Origin: an uncultured Pseudomonadales bacterium
Lineage (GTDB): Bacteria > Pseudomonadota > Gammaproteobacteria > Pseudomonadales > Porticoccaceae
Length of the DNA stretch: 64,000 nucleotides
NCBI GenBank assembly: GCA_943788875.1
Contig: CALSSA010000009.1
Coordinates: forward strand, 1 to 64,000
Reading direction: 5' to 3'
The position numbers and the translations under genes are program-made. Below the pieces are notes generated by a model. That model saw only the letters and a program-made list of their open reading frames with translations, was not told where the DNA came from and did not search any database. The number at the start of each line of letters is the position of its first letter. Position 1 is the first letter of the stretch. Below are positions 34,236 through 41,800 of the stretch, one piece after another.

Positions 34236-34286
34236 TTGTTATCTGCTGGTAAACGAACTCATAGTATTGGCTTCGATTCTGACAGG

Positions 34287-34316
34287 TTGTATGCACCAAA
34301 ATTTTTATACTATAAT
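34287..34316 (+). promoter_or_regulatory. Sigma-70-type promoter of the FMN riboswitch unit
   Basis: TTGTAT (34287-34292) and a perfect TATAAT (34311-34316) with an 18-base spacer. The expected transcription start, near 34323, is at the perfect dyad GTCACAGA-AC-TCTGTGAC (34322-34339), just ahead of the riboswitch. Confidence 0.65.
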
Positions 34317-34340
34317 TTTCCGTCACAGAACTCTGTGACA

Positions 34341-34481
34341 ATTCTCAGGGCGGGGTGGAAGTCCCCACCGGCGGTAATCGTTAAAATAACGTAGCCCGCG
34401 GGCGCCTTTGGCTTTAAGTCAAAGGGACAAGCAGATCCGGTTAGATTCCGGAGCCGACAGTTAAAGTCTGGTTATGAGAAT
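34341..34481 (+). ncRNA. FMN riboswitch (RFN element)
   Basis: All conserved RFN blocks are present in order: CTCAGGGCGGGG, CCCCACCGGCGGTAAT, AGCCCGCGGGCG, GCAGATCCGG, GATTCCGGAGCCGACAGT and AAGTCTGGTTATGAGAA. The closing stem P1 pairs ATTCTCA (34341-34347) with TGAGAAT (34475-34481). It binds FMN and reduces expression of the riboflavin gene downstream, ribH. The regulatory part after P1 contains a ribosome-binding-site hairpin rather than a terminator with T-run, so control is likely translational. Confidence 0.96.
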
Positions 34482-34526
34482 AAGACTATCATAGAAGGCG
34501 CGCTCTGGCGTGCTAGCTACGTTAGC

Positions 34527-34571
34527 TTGTTTGCCCTGTTGTTTAACCTAAACTAATGAGGCAAACAACAG
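34527..34571 (+). promoter_or_regulatory. Alternative ribosome-binding-site hairpins of ribH
   Basis: TTGTTTGCC (34527-34535) can pair with GGCAAACAA (34560-34568), and the adjacent CTGTTGTTT (34536-34544) can pair with AAACAACAG (34563-34571). The two options compete for the same 3' segment, which touches the GAGG ribosome-binding site (34558-34561) and ends one base before the ATG. This looks like the expression platform of the FMN riboswitch. Confidence 0.6.
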
Positions 34572-35051
34572 ATGAATACTCAATTCAATTCTGATTTTTC
34601 AAAAATACTGCAGTGCGACCGTATTGCATTTATCCAATCCTGTTGGCACCGAGACATTGTTGATAATCTCCGCGACGCATTTTTGGCTGAAACCGTTAAG
34701 CTGAGTAACCGTTCAGTTGATCTCTATGAGGTGCCCGGCGCATTTGAGATACCACTGCGGGCTAAGTTACTAGCTGCTTCAGGTCAGTACGCCGCTGTAG
34801 TAGCCGCTGGTCTGGTTGTAGATGGAGGTATCTATCGCCATGAATTTGTTGCAACTGCTGTGATTGATGGGCTTATGCGTGCGCAAATGGATACTGGGAC
34901 ACCGGTATTTTCCGCGGTGTTAACGCCACATGACTTTATTTCAGAGGGTCAGCCGGAGTTCTTTTCCAATCATTTTGTAACCAAGGGCGTTGAGGTCGCT
35001 CAGGCCTGTGCAGGGACACTTGAGCATTATTCTAACCAGCAAGTAGCCTGA
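34572..35051 (+). CDS. ribH: 6,7-dimethyl-8-ribityllumazine synthase (RibH2-like)
   Basis: The penultimate enzyme of riboflavin synthesis, condensing the pyrimidine intermediate with 3,4-dihydroxybutanone phosphate. 159 residues, full length. Motifs are RIAFIQSCWHRDIVDNLRDA, VPGAFEIPLRAKLLA, GLVVDGGIYRHEFVATAVID and PVFSAVLTPHDF; the catalytic His is in YRHEF. The FIQSCWH start and GGIYRHEF segment match RibH2-type enzymes (as in Brucella/Mesorhizobium) rather than the E. coli-type RibH. It is a single gene behind its own FMN riboswitch, which suggests an extra, regulated copy. Confidence 0.92.
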   Translation: MNTQFNSDFSKILQCDRIAFIQSCWHRDIVDNLRDAFLAETVKLSNRSVDLYEVPGAFEIPLRAKLLAASGQYAAVVAAGLVVDGGIYRHEFVATAVIDGLMRAQMDTGTPVFSAVLTPHDFISEGQPEFFSNHFVTKGVEVAQACAGTLEHYSNQQVA

Positions 35052-35454
35052 ACCTTCAGTTTGTCGCTCGGTAGTTTTGGTGATATTTGAGTGGGATGTT
35101 GTTTGGGGATGGCCTTGAGATCGGTCCCATGGACATAGGTATTTTCAGCGTTCGCACAACGCGCCTTTCTCTATGAGAAAAGCTCAGACAAGTACTCTCT
35201 TTATCTGAAAATACCTATGCCCATAAGCGGGCTCTGATTGATCTCAAGGGCATCCCCAAACAGCATCTATAAATACCATGCCGCAGCGAGAAAAAAATAA
35301 GGATTACGTTATGAATTCTCATTGAAGCTGCGGCTATCCCTTTTGATAGCGTGCCCAGCAGGGGTGCTGGGCCAGACACCGCATGGACCACATGCATGGA
35401 TCTATAAGTGTCGCGGGAGGCAGAATGCCGGGAGCGATGGTATTCACGGCATAT
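35052..35454. repeat. Gene-free segment with a long imperfect inverted repeat and hairpin
   Basis: The left arm 35101-35148 (GTTTGGGGATGgCCTTGAGATC ... ATAGGTATTTTCAG) is matched by the right arm 35205-35261 read in reverse complement: 11 bases, one mismatch, 10 bases, a variable 12/21-base middle, then 14 bases identical. The 56-base centre is unrelated. A second perfect stem, GCCCAGCA-GGGG-TGCTGGGC, lies at about 35351-35370. No convincing gene is found on either strand. It may be a small non-autonomous mobile element or a structured RNA. Confidence 0.6.
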
Positions 35455-35491
35455 TTTAAAAGGGACGGTGCAGGTTCACCCGCACCATCCC
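35455..35491 (-). terminator. Rho-independent terminator of the SCP2 gene
   Basis: On the minus strand GGGATGGTGC pairs with GCACCGTCCC over ten positions (one T-G wobble), followed by TTTTAAAAT. It begins seven bases after the SCP2 stop. Confidence 0.75.
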
Positions 35492-35497
35492 AAACTG

Positions 35498-35797
35498 CTA
35501 TGACAACAAGGGCCCCAGTTTCATGGCAATGCCCATATCACCTTGAACCTTTAGCTTGCCGCTCATAAATGCCATGGTGCCATCGAGCTTGCCATCAGCC
35601 ATATCTATAAAATCAGCTAAGCTGATACTTATGGTGCAGGCTGCTTCTGCATCATCATTGCCAATCACATTGGGCACCTGCGAGGCGTCCAAAACCAGAA
35701 TGCCATCATCACCAAAATCAAACTTTAAGATTGAACCCAGCCCACAATCTTCCCCAATTTTTTCTTTTAAACCTGCAGTAACAGCTTCCAAAGACAT
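35498..35797 (-). CDS. SCP2 sterol-carrier-domain protein
   Basis: A 99-residue single SCP2 domain, with LKFDFGDDGILVLDASQVPN, ACTISISLADFIDMADGKLD and GTMAFMSGKLKVQGDMGIAM. In bacteria such small proteins bind hydrophobic ligands such as fatty acyl-CoAs and sterols and shuttle them to enzymes of beta-oxidation. The start has GAGGG upstream. It is a lone minus-strand gene with its own terminator, amid acyl-CoA catabolic operons. Confidence 0.9.
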   Translation of the reverse strand: MSLEAVTAGLKEKIGEDCGLGSILKFDFGDDGILVLDASQVPNVIGNDDAEAACTISISLADFIDMADGKLDGTMAFMSGKLKVQGDMGIAMKLGPLLS

Positions 35798-36035
35798 AGC
35801 TATACCCTCTGTAATTATTTAAGTCCCCAAATGGCAGACCTATACATTTTTTGACAGTTATACTGTAAAAACAATTAGTATCAAACTCAACATAAACATA
35901 TTATTTCAAGTAGCAGGGGTTAAGCAAAACCCTCTGGCGCAGAAATAATAGCTTTGCTCGTTTTTTACCCCCAACTCTGCAATAGTAGATCAATAAAAAT
36001 CGGCTCACAGCCAATAATAAAAATTAAGGGTTAGT

Positions 36036-37337
36036 ATGGAAAAGCCACTAGGGCGACCGCAAGTATCACCAAAAGCCACAGGTATACTACTGTTTTTGCT
36101 GCTGCTCAATATACTTAATATGGTTGATCGCACCCTGATCACCAGCTTTGGCACTGCGATTATTACCGATCTTGGCCTTAGCGACTCCCAGTTTGGCCTG
36201 CTGACCGGCCCAATCTTTGTGTTCTTTTACTCCATTATGGGTCTGTTTATGGGCGCCCTGGCAGATCGCGTGCATAGGCCGCGACTAATCGCAGCGGGTC
36301 TGGTGCTCTGGAGTGCTTTGACAGCAGTGTCAGGCCTTGCCAAAAACTTCGCCCAGATTGGCATAGCTCGATTGTTTATTGGTGTGGGTGAGTCGGCAAT
36401 GGCCCCCTCTGCTATTTCCATGATCTCCGATCTTTTTCCCAAAGCCAGAAGAGGTACAGCCACGGGCATCTATTATCTGGGTGTGCCCCTGGGAGCTGGA
36501 GCCAGCTTTATTGTTGCAGGCATACTCGGCCCCATGATTGGCTGGCGCAACTGCTTTTTGCTGCTGGGCGGGTTGGGGCTGGTTTTAGCGCTGGTGCTGC
36601 TTTTAATAAAAGACCCAGAGCGCGGTGCAATGGAAGAAAAAGACGGCGCCGCAGACCAGCAAGAGAGTCTGATCGGTGGCAACTGGTGGGGTATTGTCTC
36701 CGATGTGTTTGCGGTGGTGAAATCAACACCGGCGCTAGCTTGGACCATGGTCGGGGCGGTGTTTCTGCATATACCGCTGGGCGCTGGGCAGTTTGCCATA
36801 GTCTGGCTTGAGCGTGAGAGGGGTTTTGGTTTAGGTGAAATCAGTGCTACCTACGGGCTGATCTATATAGTCTTCGGCACCGCTGGCACATTTTTGGGTG
36901 GCATACTTAGCGACTGGTATCAGGCCAGATACAAAGGTGGCCGGGTAAGGTTTTTAGCTCTGTTAATGTTGGCAGTGACGCCACTACTGATTTCATTTCG
37001 CTTTGTAGATCCTTCATCGGCGCTGTTCTATGTAGGCATGGCTGCGGGTATGTTTAGCGTAAGTTCCTTCTATGGGCCGGCATTTTCAACGGTGCAGGAC
37101 CTGACGCCGGTGCGCCTGCGCGGGGTAATGACAGGGCTTTTACTGGTGGCCTGCAATCTTCTTGGTCTGGGTATAGGCGCTATGATGACGGGCGTTCTCA
37201 GCGATGTATTCTTTGCCAATGGTATGTTCGAACCCCTCACCAAAGCCTTATTAAGCGCCGATATTCTGTCTGCCGCCGCGCCATTTAGCTTTATTGTGGC
37301 CTCTATCTATCTCGAAAAGATGCGGGCCAGAGCCTAA
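36036..37337 (+). CDS. MFS transporter (Spns/organic-anion type)
   Basis: A 433-residue, 12-helix major facilitator. MVDRTLITSFGTAIITDLGL, DSQFGLLTGPIFVFFYSIMG, LFMGALADRVHRPRLIAAGL and FIGVGESAMAPSAISMISDL are strongly similar to the Spinster-like/hexuronate-type MFS_1 members common in sphingomonads and marine gammaproteobacteria that degrade sterols, terpenes or aromatics. AAGGG lies upstream of the ATG. It is the gene immediately before the atu-type operon in the same direction, so uptake of a terpenoid acid is plausible; not shown. Confidence 0.87.
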   Translation: MEKPLGRPQVSPKATGILLFLLLLNILNMVDRTLITSFGTAIITDLGLSDSQFGLLTGPIFVFFYSIMGLFMGALADRVHRPRLIAAGLVLWSALTAVSGLAKNFAQIGIARLFIGVGESAMAPSAISMISDLFPKARRGTATGIYYLGVPLGAGASFIVAGILGPMIGWRNCFLLLGGLGLVLALVLLLIKDPERGAMEEKDGAADQQESLIGGNWWGIVSDVFAVVKSTPALAWTMVGAVFLHIPLGAGQFAIVWLERERGFGLGEISATYGLIYIVFGTAGTFLGGILSDWYQARYKGGRVRFLALLMLAVTPLLISFRFVDPSSALFYVGMAAGMFSVSSFYGPAFSTVQDLTPVRLRGVMTGLLLVACNLLGLGIGAMMTGVLSDVFFANGMFEPLTKALLSADILSAAAPFSFIVASIYLEKMRARA

Positions 37338-37471
37338 ATCGCCCTTTGGCCCGTCGCCCATGGACGGGTGATTGGCATAGGCTCTTAAATTGCTGGCATA
37401 GAATCCAAAGAGTATCCCCGAGTAAATCAGTAGTATCTCCATCCATAGTGACTTTTGGGAGAATATAGTCG

Positions 37472-39286
37472 ATGGCAGAGAAAACTATTCGTATAGCTGG
37501 CGCCAGTGGCTTTTGGGGTGATGCAGCGCGAGCCACACCGCAGTTGTTAAAAGACGGTAATGTGGACTTTATTGCCTACGACTATCTGGCCGAGATCACC
37601 ATGTCGATTATGGCTCGGGCCCGGGCTAAAAATCCCGACTATGGCTATGCACTGGACTTTGTTACTGCTGCCATGAAACCCAATCTAAAAGAGATCGCCC
37701 GTCAGGGGGTCAAAATTGTCTCCAATGCCGGTGGCGTGAACCCACAGGCCTGTGCCAATGCGCTGCGCGCTGTAATTGCCGAGATGGGGCTGGAGCTCAA
37801 GGTGGCCTGTGTGCTGGGGGACGATATGATCGCTCAGAGAGAGCAGTTTGCAGAGCAGGGTTCTACCGAGATGTTTACCGGCGCGGCTTTCCCCGCCGTC
37901 GATAAAATTGCCAGTATTAACGCCTATCTGGGTGCCTTTCCTGTGGCTAAAGCTCTGGATGAGGGTGCAGATATTGTGGTAACGGGCCGCAGTGTCGATA
38001 GCGCCGTTACTCTAGGCGCCTGTATCCATACTTTTGGTTGGGGTCGGGATGATCTCGACCAGCTGGCCATGGGTTCATTGGCGGGCCATATTATTGAATG
38101 TGGCCCCCAGGCAACTGGCGGTAACTTTACTGACTGGGAAGATGTACACAGCCTCGAAACCATAGGTTACCCGATAGCCGAGTTGCGTGCCGACGGCAGC
38201 TTTGACTGCTCCAAGCCCGAGGGCACTGGCGGTCTGGTCACTCGCGCAACCATTGCCGAGCAGATGGTATATGAAATTGGCGATCCCCAAGCTTATATGT
38301 TGCCGGATGTGGTCTGCGATTTCTCTACTGTTAAATTGGAGCAGGTGGCAGAGAATCTGGTGCGTGTTACTGGCGCAACCGGCTTGCCGGCACCTGATAC
38401 CTACAAGGTCTGCACTACTTACGCCGATGAATTTCGCGGTGGCACCAATATGACATTTTATGGGGTAGATGCGGCTCCCAAGGCCCAGAAGCTGGCGGAT
38501 GCGATCTTTGCCGCCTCCCGTCGTACCCTAAAACAGTTTGGTTTGGCTGACTTCAGTGAAACCAGTGTTGAGCTGATTGGCAACGAAAGCCAGTACGGTA
38601 TCAATGCCAAGGTCAGTAACTGTCGTGAGTTGGTGATGAAGATTGCTGTCAAACACCCGGATGCTGCTGGTATCGGCATTATGCTGAAAGAATCTGTGGG
38701 TCTGGGGCTGGCAACACCGCCGGGCCTGTCCGGTTTTGCCGGTGCGCGGCCAAGCCCATCGCCAGTGGTGCGGTTATTTTCTTTTGCCCTGCCCAAGGGC
38801 ACGGCCAAGATTCAGGTAGAGATGGATGGGGCTATTTTTGATGTGCCGGATAGCCCGGGCGCAGCTCTGGACCGGGCTGCGCTTATTCGACCTGATGTTC
38901 CAGCAGCGCCTGCAGATGCCACAGTCTCTGTGCCACTGATAAAGCTGGCTTGGGGCCGCAGTGGTGACAAGGGCGACAAGGCCAATATAGGCATTATTGC
39001 CCGCCAGCCGGAGTATCTGCCCTATATCTATGCTGCACTCACAGAGCAGGCAGTCGCTGATCGCTTTGAGCACTTTATAACCGAGGGGGCTACTAGCAGG
39101 CGCGGCGGGTATGTCGAGCGCTATCTGATGCCGGGCACAGCTGCGATTAACTTTTTGATTCACGATGTGCTGGGCGGCGGTGGTATGGCCAGTATTCGCA
39201 ATGACGCTCAGGGTAAAGGCTATGGCCAGCTAATGCTGGATGCGGCGATTCCGGTAAGTAGCGCTATTGCCAGCCAACTCACATAA
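37472..39286 (+). CDS. atuA: AtuA-like acyclic terpene utilisation protein
   Basis: A 604-residue DUF1446/AtuA-family protein: IRIAGASGFWGDAARATPQL, YDYLAEITMSIMARARAK, IVSNAGGVNPQACANALRA and IVVTGRSVDSAVTLGACIH in the N-terminal domain of about 450 residues, then a C-terminal AtuA-like domain (WGRSGDKGDKANIGIIARQP, HFITEGATSRRGGYVERY). atuA is the first gene of the citronellol/geraniol cluster of Pseudomonas. Its biochemical function is not established, although it is required for growth on these terpenes there. Here it leads AtuC/E/F-like genes in the same order. Confidence 0.88.
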   Translation: MAEKTIRIAGASGFWGDAARATPQLLKDGNVDFIAYDYLAEITMSIMARARAKNPDYGYALDFVTAAMKPNLKEIARQGVKIVSNAGGVNPQACANALRAVIAEMGLELKVACVLGDDMIAQREQFAEQGSTEMFTGAAFPAVDKIASINAYLGAFPVAKALDEGADIVVTGRSVDSAVTLGACIHTFGWGRDDLDQLAMGSLAGHIIECGPQATGGNFTDWEDVHSLETIGYPIAELRADGSFDCSKPEGTGGLVTRATIAEQMVYEIGDPQAYMLPDVVCDFSTVKLEQVAENLVRVTGATGLPAPDTYKVCTTYADEFRGGTNMTFYGVDAAPKAQKLADAIFAASRRTLKQFGLADFSETSVELIGNESQYGINAKVSNCRELVMKIAVKHPDAAGIGIMLKESVGLGLATPPGLSGFAGARPSPSPVVRLFSFALPKGTAKIQVEMDGAIFDVPDSPGAALDRAALIRPDVPAAPADATVSVPLIKLAWGRSGDKGDKANIGIIARQPEYLPYIYAALTEQAVADRFEHFITEGATSRRGGYVERYLMPGTAAINFLIHDVLGGGGMASIRNDAQGKGYGQLMLDAAIPVSSAIASQLT

Positions 39287-39314
39287 ATAATAAGACCAAT
39301 CTGGAGATGTATCC

Positions 39315-40937
39315 ATGGCAGTATTTGCCTCAAAGATTAATACCAGTTCTGAGACCTATTTAAGGCAGCGGGCAGAGATGCTTGAGCTGGTGGAGAAGCT
39401 CAGCGAGCTCAATAGCCGCGGTCGCGCTATCTCGGAAAAGCGCAAACCGCGCTTTGATAAGCGCGGGCAGTTAACTCCTCGCGAGAGACTGGCGCGGCTG
39501 TTAGATCCAGGGATGCCATTTTTGGAGATTGGTAATCTGGCAGGCTATAAGCTGGATACCAAAGACGAAGCCAAGTCGATTCCCGGTGGTACGGTGATTG
39601 CCGGTATTGGTTTTATCTCTGGGGTGCGCTGCTGTGTGGTGGTAGACGATAGCGGAATTCTGGCGGGCTCATTGACCCTTGCTGGCGGTTACCGCATTGC
39701 CCGGGCTCAGCAGATTTCTCTCGAGCAAAGGTTACCCTTTGTGCATCTAGTAGAGAGTGCCGGTGGTGACCTGATGAATTACACCGTTGAAAACTTTGCT
39801 GAGGGCGGTGATCTGTTTGGTGCGTTGGCCAAACTCAGTAAAGAGGGTATTCCGGTAATCTCTATTTTGCATGGCTCGTCTACAGCTGGTGGTGCCTATA
39901 TGCCGGGCCTCAGTGACTATGTCATTGCCGTTAAAGGCACAGGCCGGGCCTTTTTGGCTGGCCCGCCGCTGCTTAAAGCGGCTACGGGCGAGATAGCTAC
40001 AGAAGAAGAGCTGGGTGGCTCTGAGATGCATGCCACTGTCTCTGGTCTGGCGGAATATCTGGCAGAGAATGATGGCCATGGTATTCAGATTTGCCGCGAA
40101 GTTGTGGCCCGTCTGCAATGGAATGATAGCTGCCAGTTGCCTGAGGCTCGGGAGTTTGCCGAGCCTATCTATGATCCGGATGAGCTGGCCGGGGTAATTC
40201 CGGTCGATTACCGCACTCCTTATGATATGCGCGAACTGGTGGCCCGGGTGGTGGATGGCTCTGATTTTCTTGATTTTAAGCCGCGCTTTGGTGTGTCTAC
40301 TGTTTGTATTCAGGCCGAAATATACGGTCAGGCGGTGGGTATTATTGGCAATAATGGCCCCATTGACCCCCAGGGCGCCAACAAGGCAACCCAGTTTTTA
40401 CAGCTATTAGACCAGGCCGATATTCCAGCACTTTTTTTCCAAAATACCACCGGCTATATAGTGGGCACCAAATCTGAGCAGGCGGGCATGATTAAGCACG
40501 GCTCGAAGATGATTCAGGCGGTGCGCAATATTGACGTGCCGCGCATTACCTTTATGACAGGCGCCAGCTTTGGTGCGGGCAACTACGGTATGTGCGGTCG
40601 CGGCTATGATCCAGATTTTCTGTATACCTTCCCCAATGCCAAGATGGGCGTAATGGGCGGTGAGCAGGCAGCTAAAACCATGTCTATGGTGGCCCGGGGC
40701 AAGGCGGCAGCCATGGGTGTTGAGCCGGATGAAGAGGCGCTGGCCGCTCAGGAGAAGGGTCTGGCCCATATCTTCGACTCCCAGTCGGATGCTTTTTATA
40801 CCTCTGGTCATCTGCTGGACGATGGCATGATTGACCCGCGCAATATGCGCAAAACATTGGGCTTGCTGCTGGAAACAGTGCGCGAGGCGCGGCATAGAAC
40901 TGTGCGCCCCAATAGCTTTGGTATTGCCCGACTGTAA
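39315..40937 (+). CDS. atuC: Geranyl-CoA carboxylase-like beta subunit (AtuC-like)
   Basis: The carboxyltransferase subunit of a biotin acyl-CoA carboxylase, 540 residues. It has HGSSTAGGAYMPGLSDYVIA and FLAGPPLLKAATGEIATEEE followed by LGGSEMHATVSGLAEYLAEN. These follow the AtuC (geranyl-CoA) pattern; methylcrotonyl-CoA carboxylases instead read GSCTAGGAYVPAMSDE and LGGPPLVKAATGEVVS. GANKATQFLQLLDQADIPAL and FMTGASFGAGNYGMCGRGYD complete the acyl and biotin sites. It should carboxylate the beta-methyl of geranyl-CoA or a similar 3-methyl-2-enoyl-CoA. Specificity is inferred from motif and neighbours. Confidence 0.85.
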   Translation: MAVFASKINTSSETYLRQRAEMLELVEKLSELNSRGRAISEKRKPRFDKRGQLTPRERLARLLDPGMPFLEIGNLAGYKLDTKDEAKSIPGGTVIAGIGFISGVRCCVVVDDSGILAGSLTLAGGYRIARAQQISLEQRLPFVHLVESAGGDLMNYTVENFAEGGDLFGALAKLSKEGIPVISILHGSSTAGGAYMPGLSDYVIAVKGTGRAFLAGPPLLKAATGEIATEEELGGSEMHATVSGLAEYLAENDGHGIQICREVVARLQWNDSCQLPEAREFAEPIYDPDELAGVIPVDYRTPYDMRELVARVVDGSDFLDFKPRFGVSTVCIQAEIYGQAVGIIGNNGPIDPQGANKATQFLQLLDQADIPALFFQNTTGYIVGTKSEQAGMIKHGSKMIQAVRNIDVPRITFMTGASFGAGNYGMCGRGYDPDFLYTFPNAKMGVMGGEQAAKTMSMVARGKAAAMGVEPDEEALAAQEKGLAHIFDSQSDAFYTSGHLLDDGMIDPRNMRKTLGLLLETVREARHRTVRPNSFGIARL

Positions 40938-40970
40938 GCCTGCAGACTGAAAATAATACTGAGAGACCCT

Positions 40971-41786
40971 ATGAGCGATTTATCAAAAAGTATATTACCA
41001 GCCACCCAGTCTTTGCTGCTAGAGCGGAATGACTCTGTACTAAAAATCTGGTTTAACCGGCCGGAAGCCAAGAATGCACTGTCAGCTGAAATGACCGAAG
41101 AATTAAATACTGTGCTGGATGCGGTATCTGATGACCGCAGCCTGCGAACCATCGTGCTGCGTGGTGCGGGCGGTGTGTTCTGTGCCGGTGGTGATATTAA
41201 AGGCTTTAAGTCGGGGATGCAGGCCACAGATGCAAGCGAGGTGGCAGCCAGCAATCGCAGCTTTGGCGACCTGATGATCAAGCTAAATGAGCAGCCCCAG
41301 GTGGTGATTATTTTGGTGGAGGGTGCTGCTATTGGCGGTGGTCTGGGTCTAGCCTGTGTAGCCGATGTGACATTGGTGACTGCGGATGCCCGGTTCCGAT
41401 TAAGCGAGACCAGCCTGGGTATACCCCCGGCGCAGATAGCGCCCTTTGTGACCGAGCGAGTGGGGCTGACTCAGGCGCGGCGGTTGATGTTGACTGGTGC
41501 GCGTTTTAAAGGAGAGGAGGCTGTGTCTCTAGGCATTGCCCATGGGGTAGCTGCTGATACCGCAGATCTAGAGGCTCAGTGCGAGACGATTCTGAGCCAT
41601 ATTAAAGCCTGTGCCCCGGGAGCCAATGCGGTGACCAAAAGTATTTTATTTGAATCATTGCGCCGTCCCCGCGCTGAGGCATTGGATTTTGCTTCAGCGG
41701 GTTTTGCGCAGTGCATGTTAAGCCCTGAGGGCCTTGAAGGAGTGGCCGCTTTTGTTGAAAAGCGGCCGGCCTCGTGGAATAAATAA
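40971..41786 (+). CDS. atuE: Enoyl-CoA hydratase/isomerase (AtuE-like)
   Basis: A 271-residue crotonase-fold protein. IWFNRPEAKNALSAEMTEEL, the first oxyanion-hole segment VFCAGGDIKGFKSGM, and GAAIGGGLGLACVADVTLVT with the acidic residue of SETSLGIPPAQIAPFV are present. In the atu pathway the hydratase adds water to isohexenylglutaconyl-CoA. Its location between the two carboxylase subunit genes mirrors Pseudomonas atuC-D-E-F and liuB-C-D; atuD (acyl-CoA dehydrogenase) is missing at this point. A methylglutaconyl-CoA hydratase role is the alternative. Confidence 0.85.
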   Translation: MSDLSKSILPATQSLLLERNDSVLKIWFNRPEAKNALSAEMTEELNTVLDAVSDDRSLRTIVLRGAGGVFCAGGDIKGFKSGMQATDASEVAASNRSFGDLMIKLNEQPQVVIILVEGAAIGGGLGLACVADVTLVTADARFRLSETSLGIPPAQIAPFVTERVGLTQARRLMLTGARFKGEEAVSLGIAHGVAADTADLEAQCETILSHIKACAPGANAVTKSILFESLRRPRAEALDFASAGFAQCMLSPEGLEGVAAFVEKRPASWNK

Positions 41787-41800
41787 CAGGAATAGTATTC

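Noticed and set aside
35383-35568. 61-residue plus-strand frame between ribH and SCP2
   Set aside because: It runs through the SCP2 terminator and into the antisense of the SCP2 gene, and no family is recognised.
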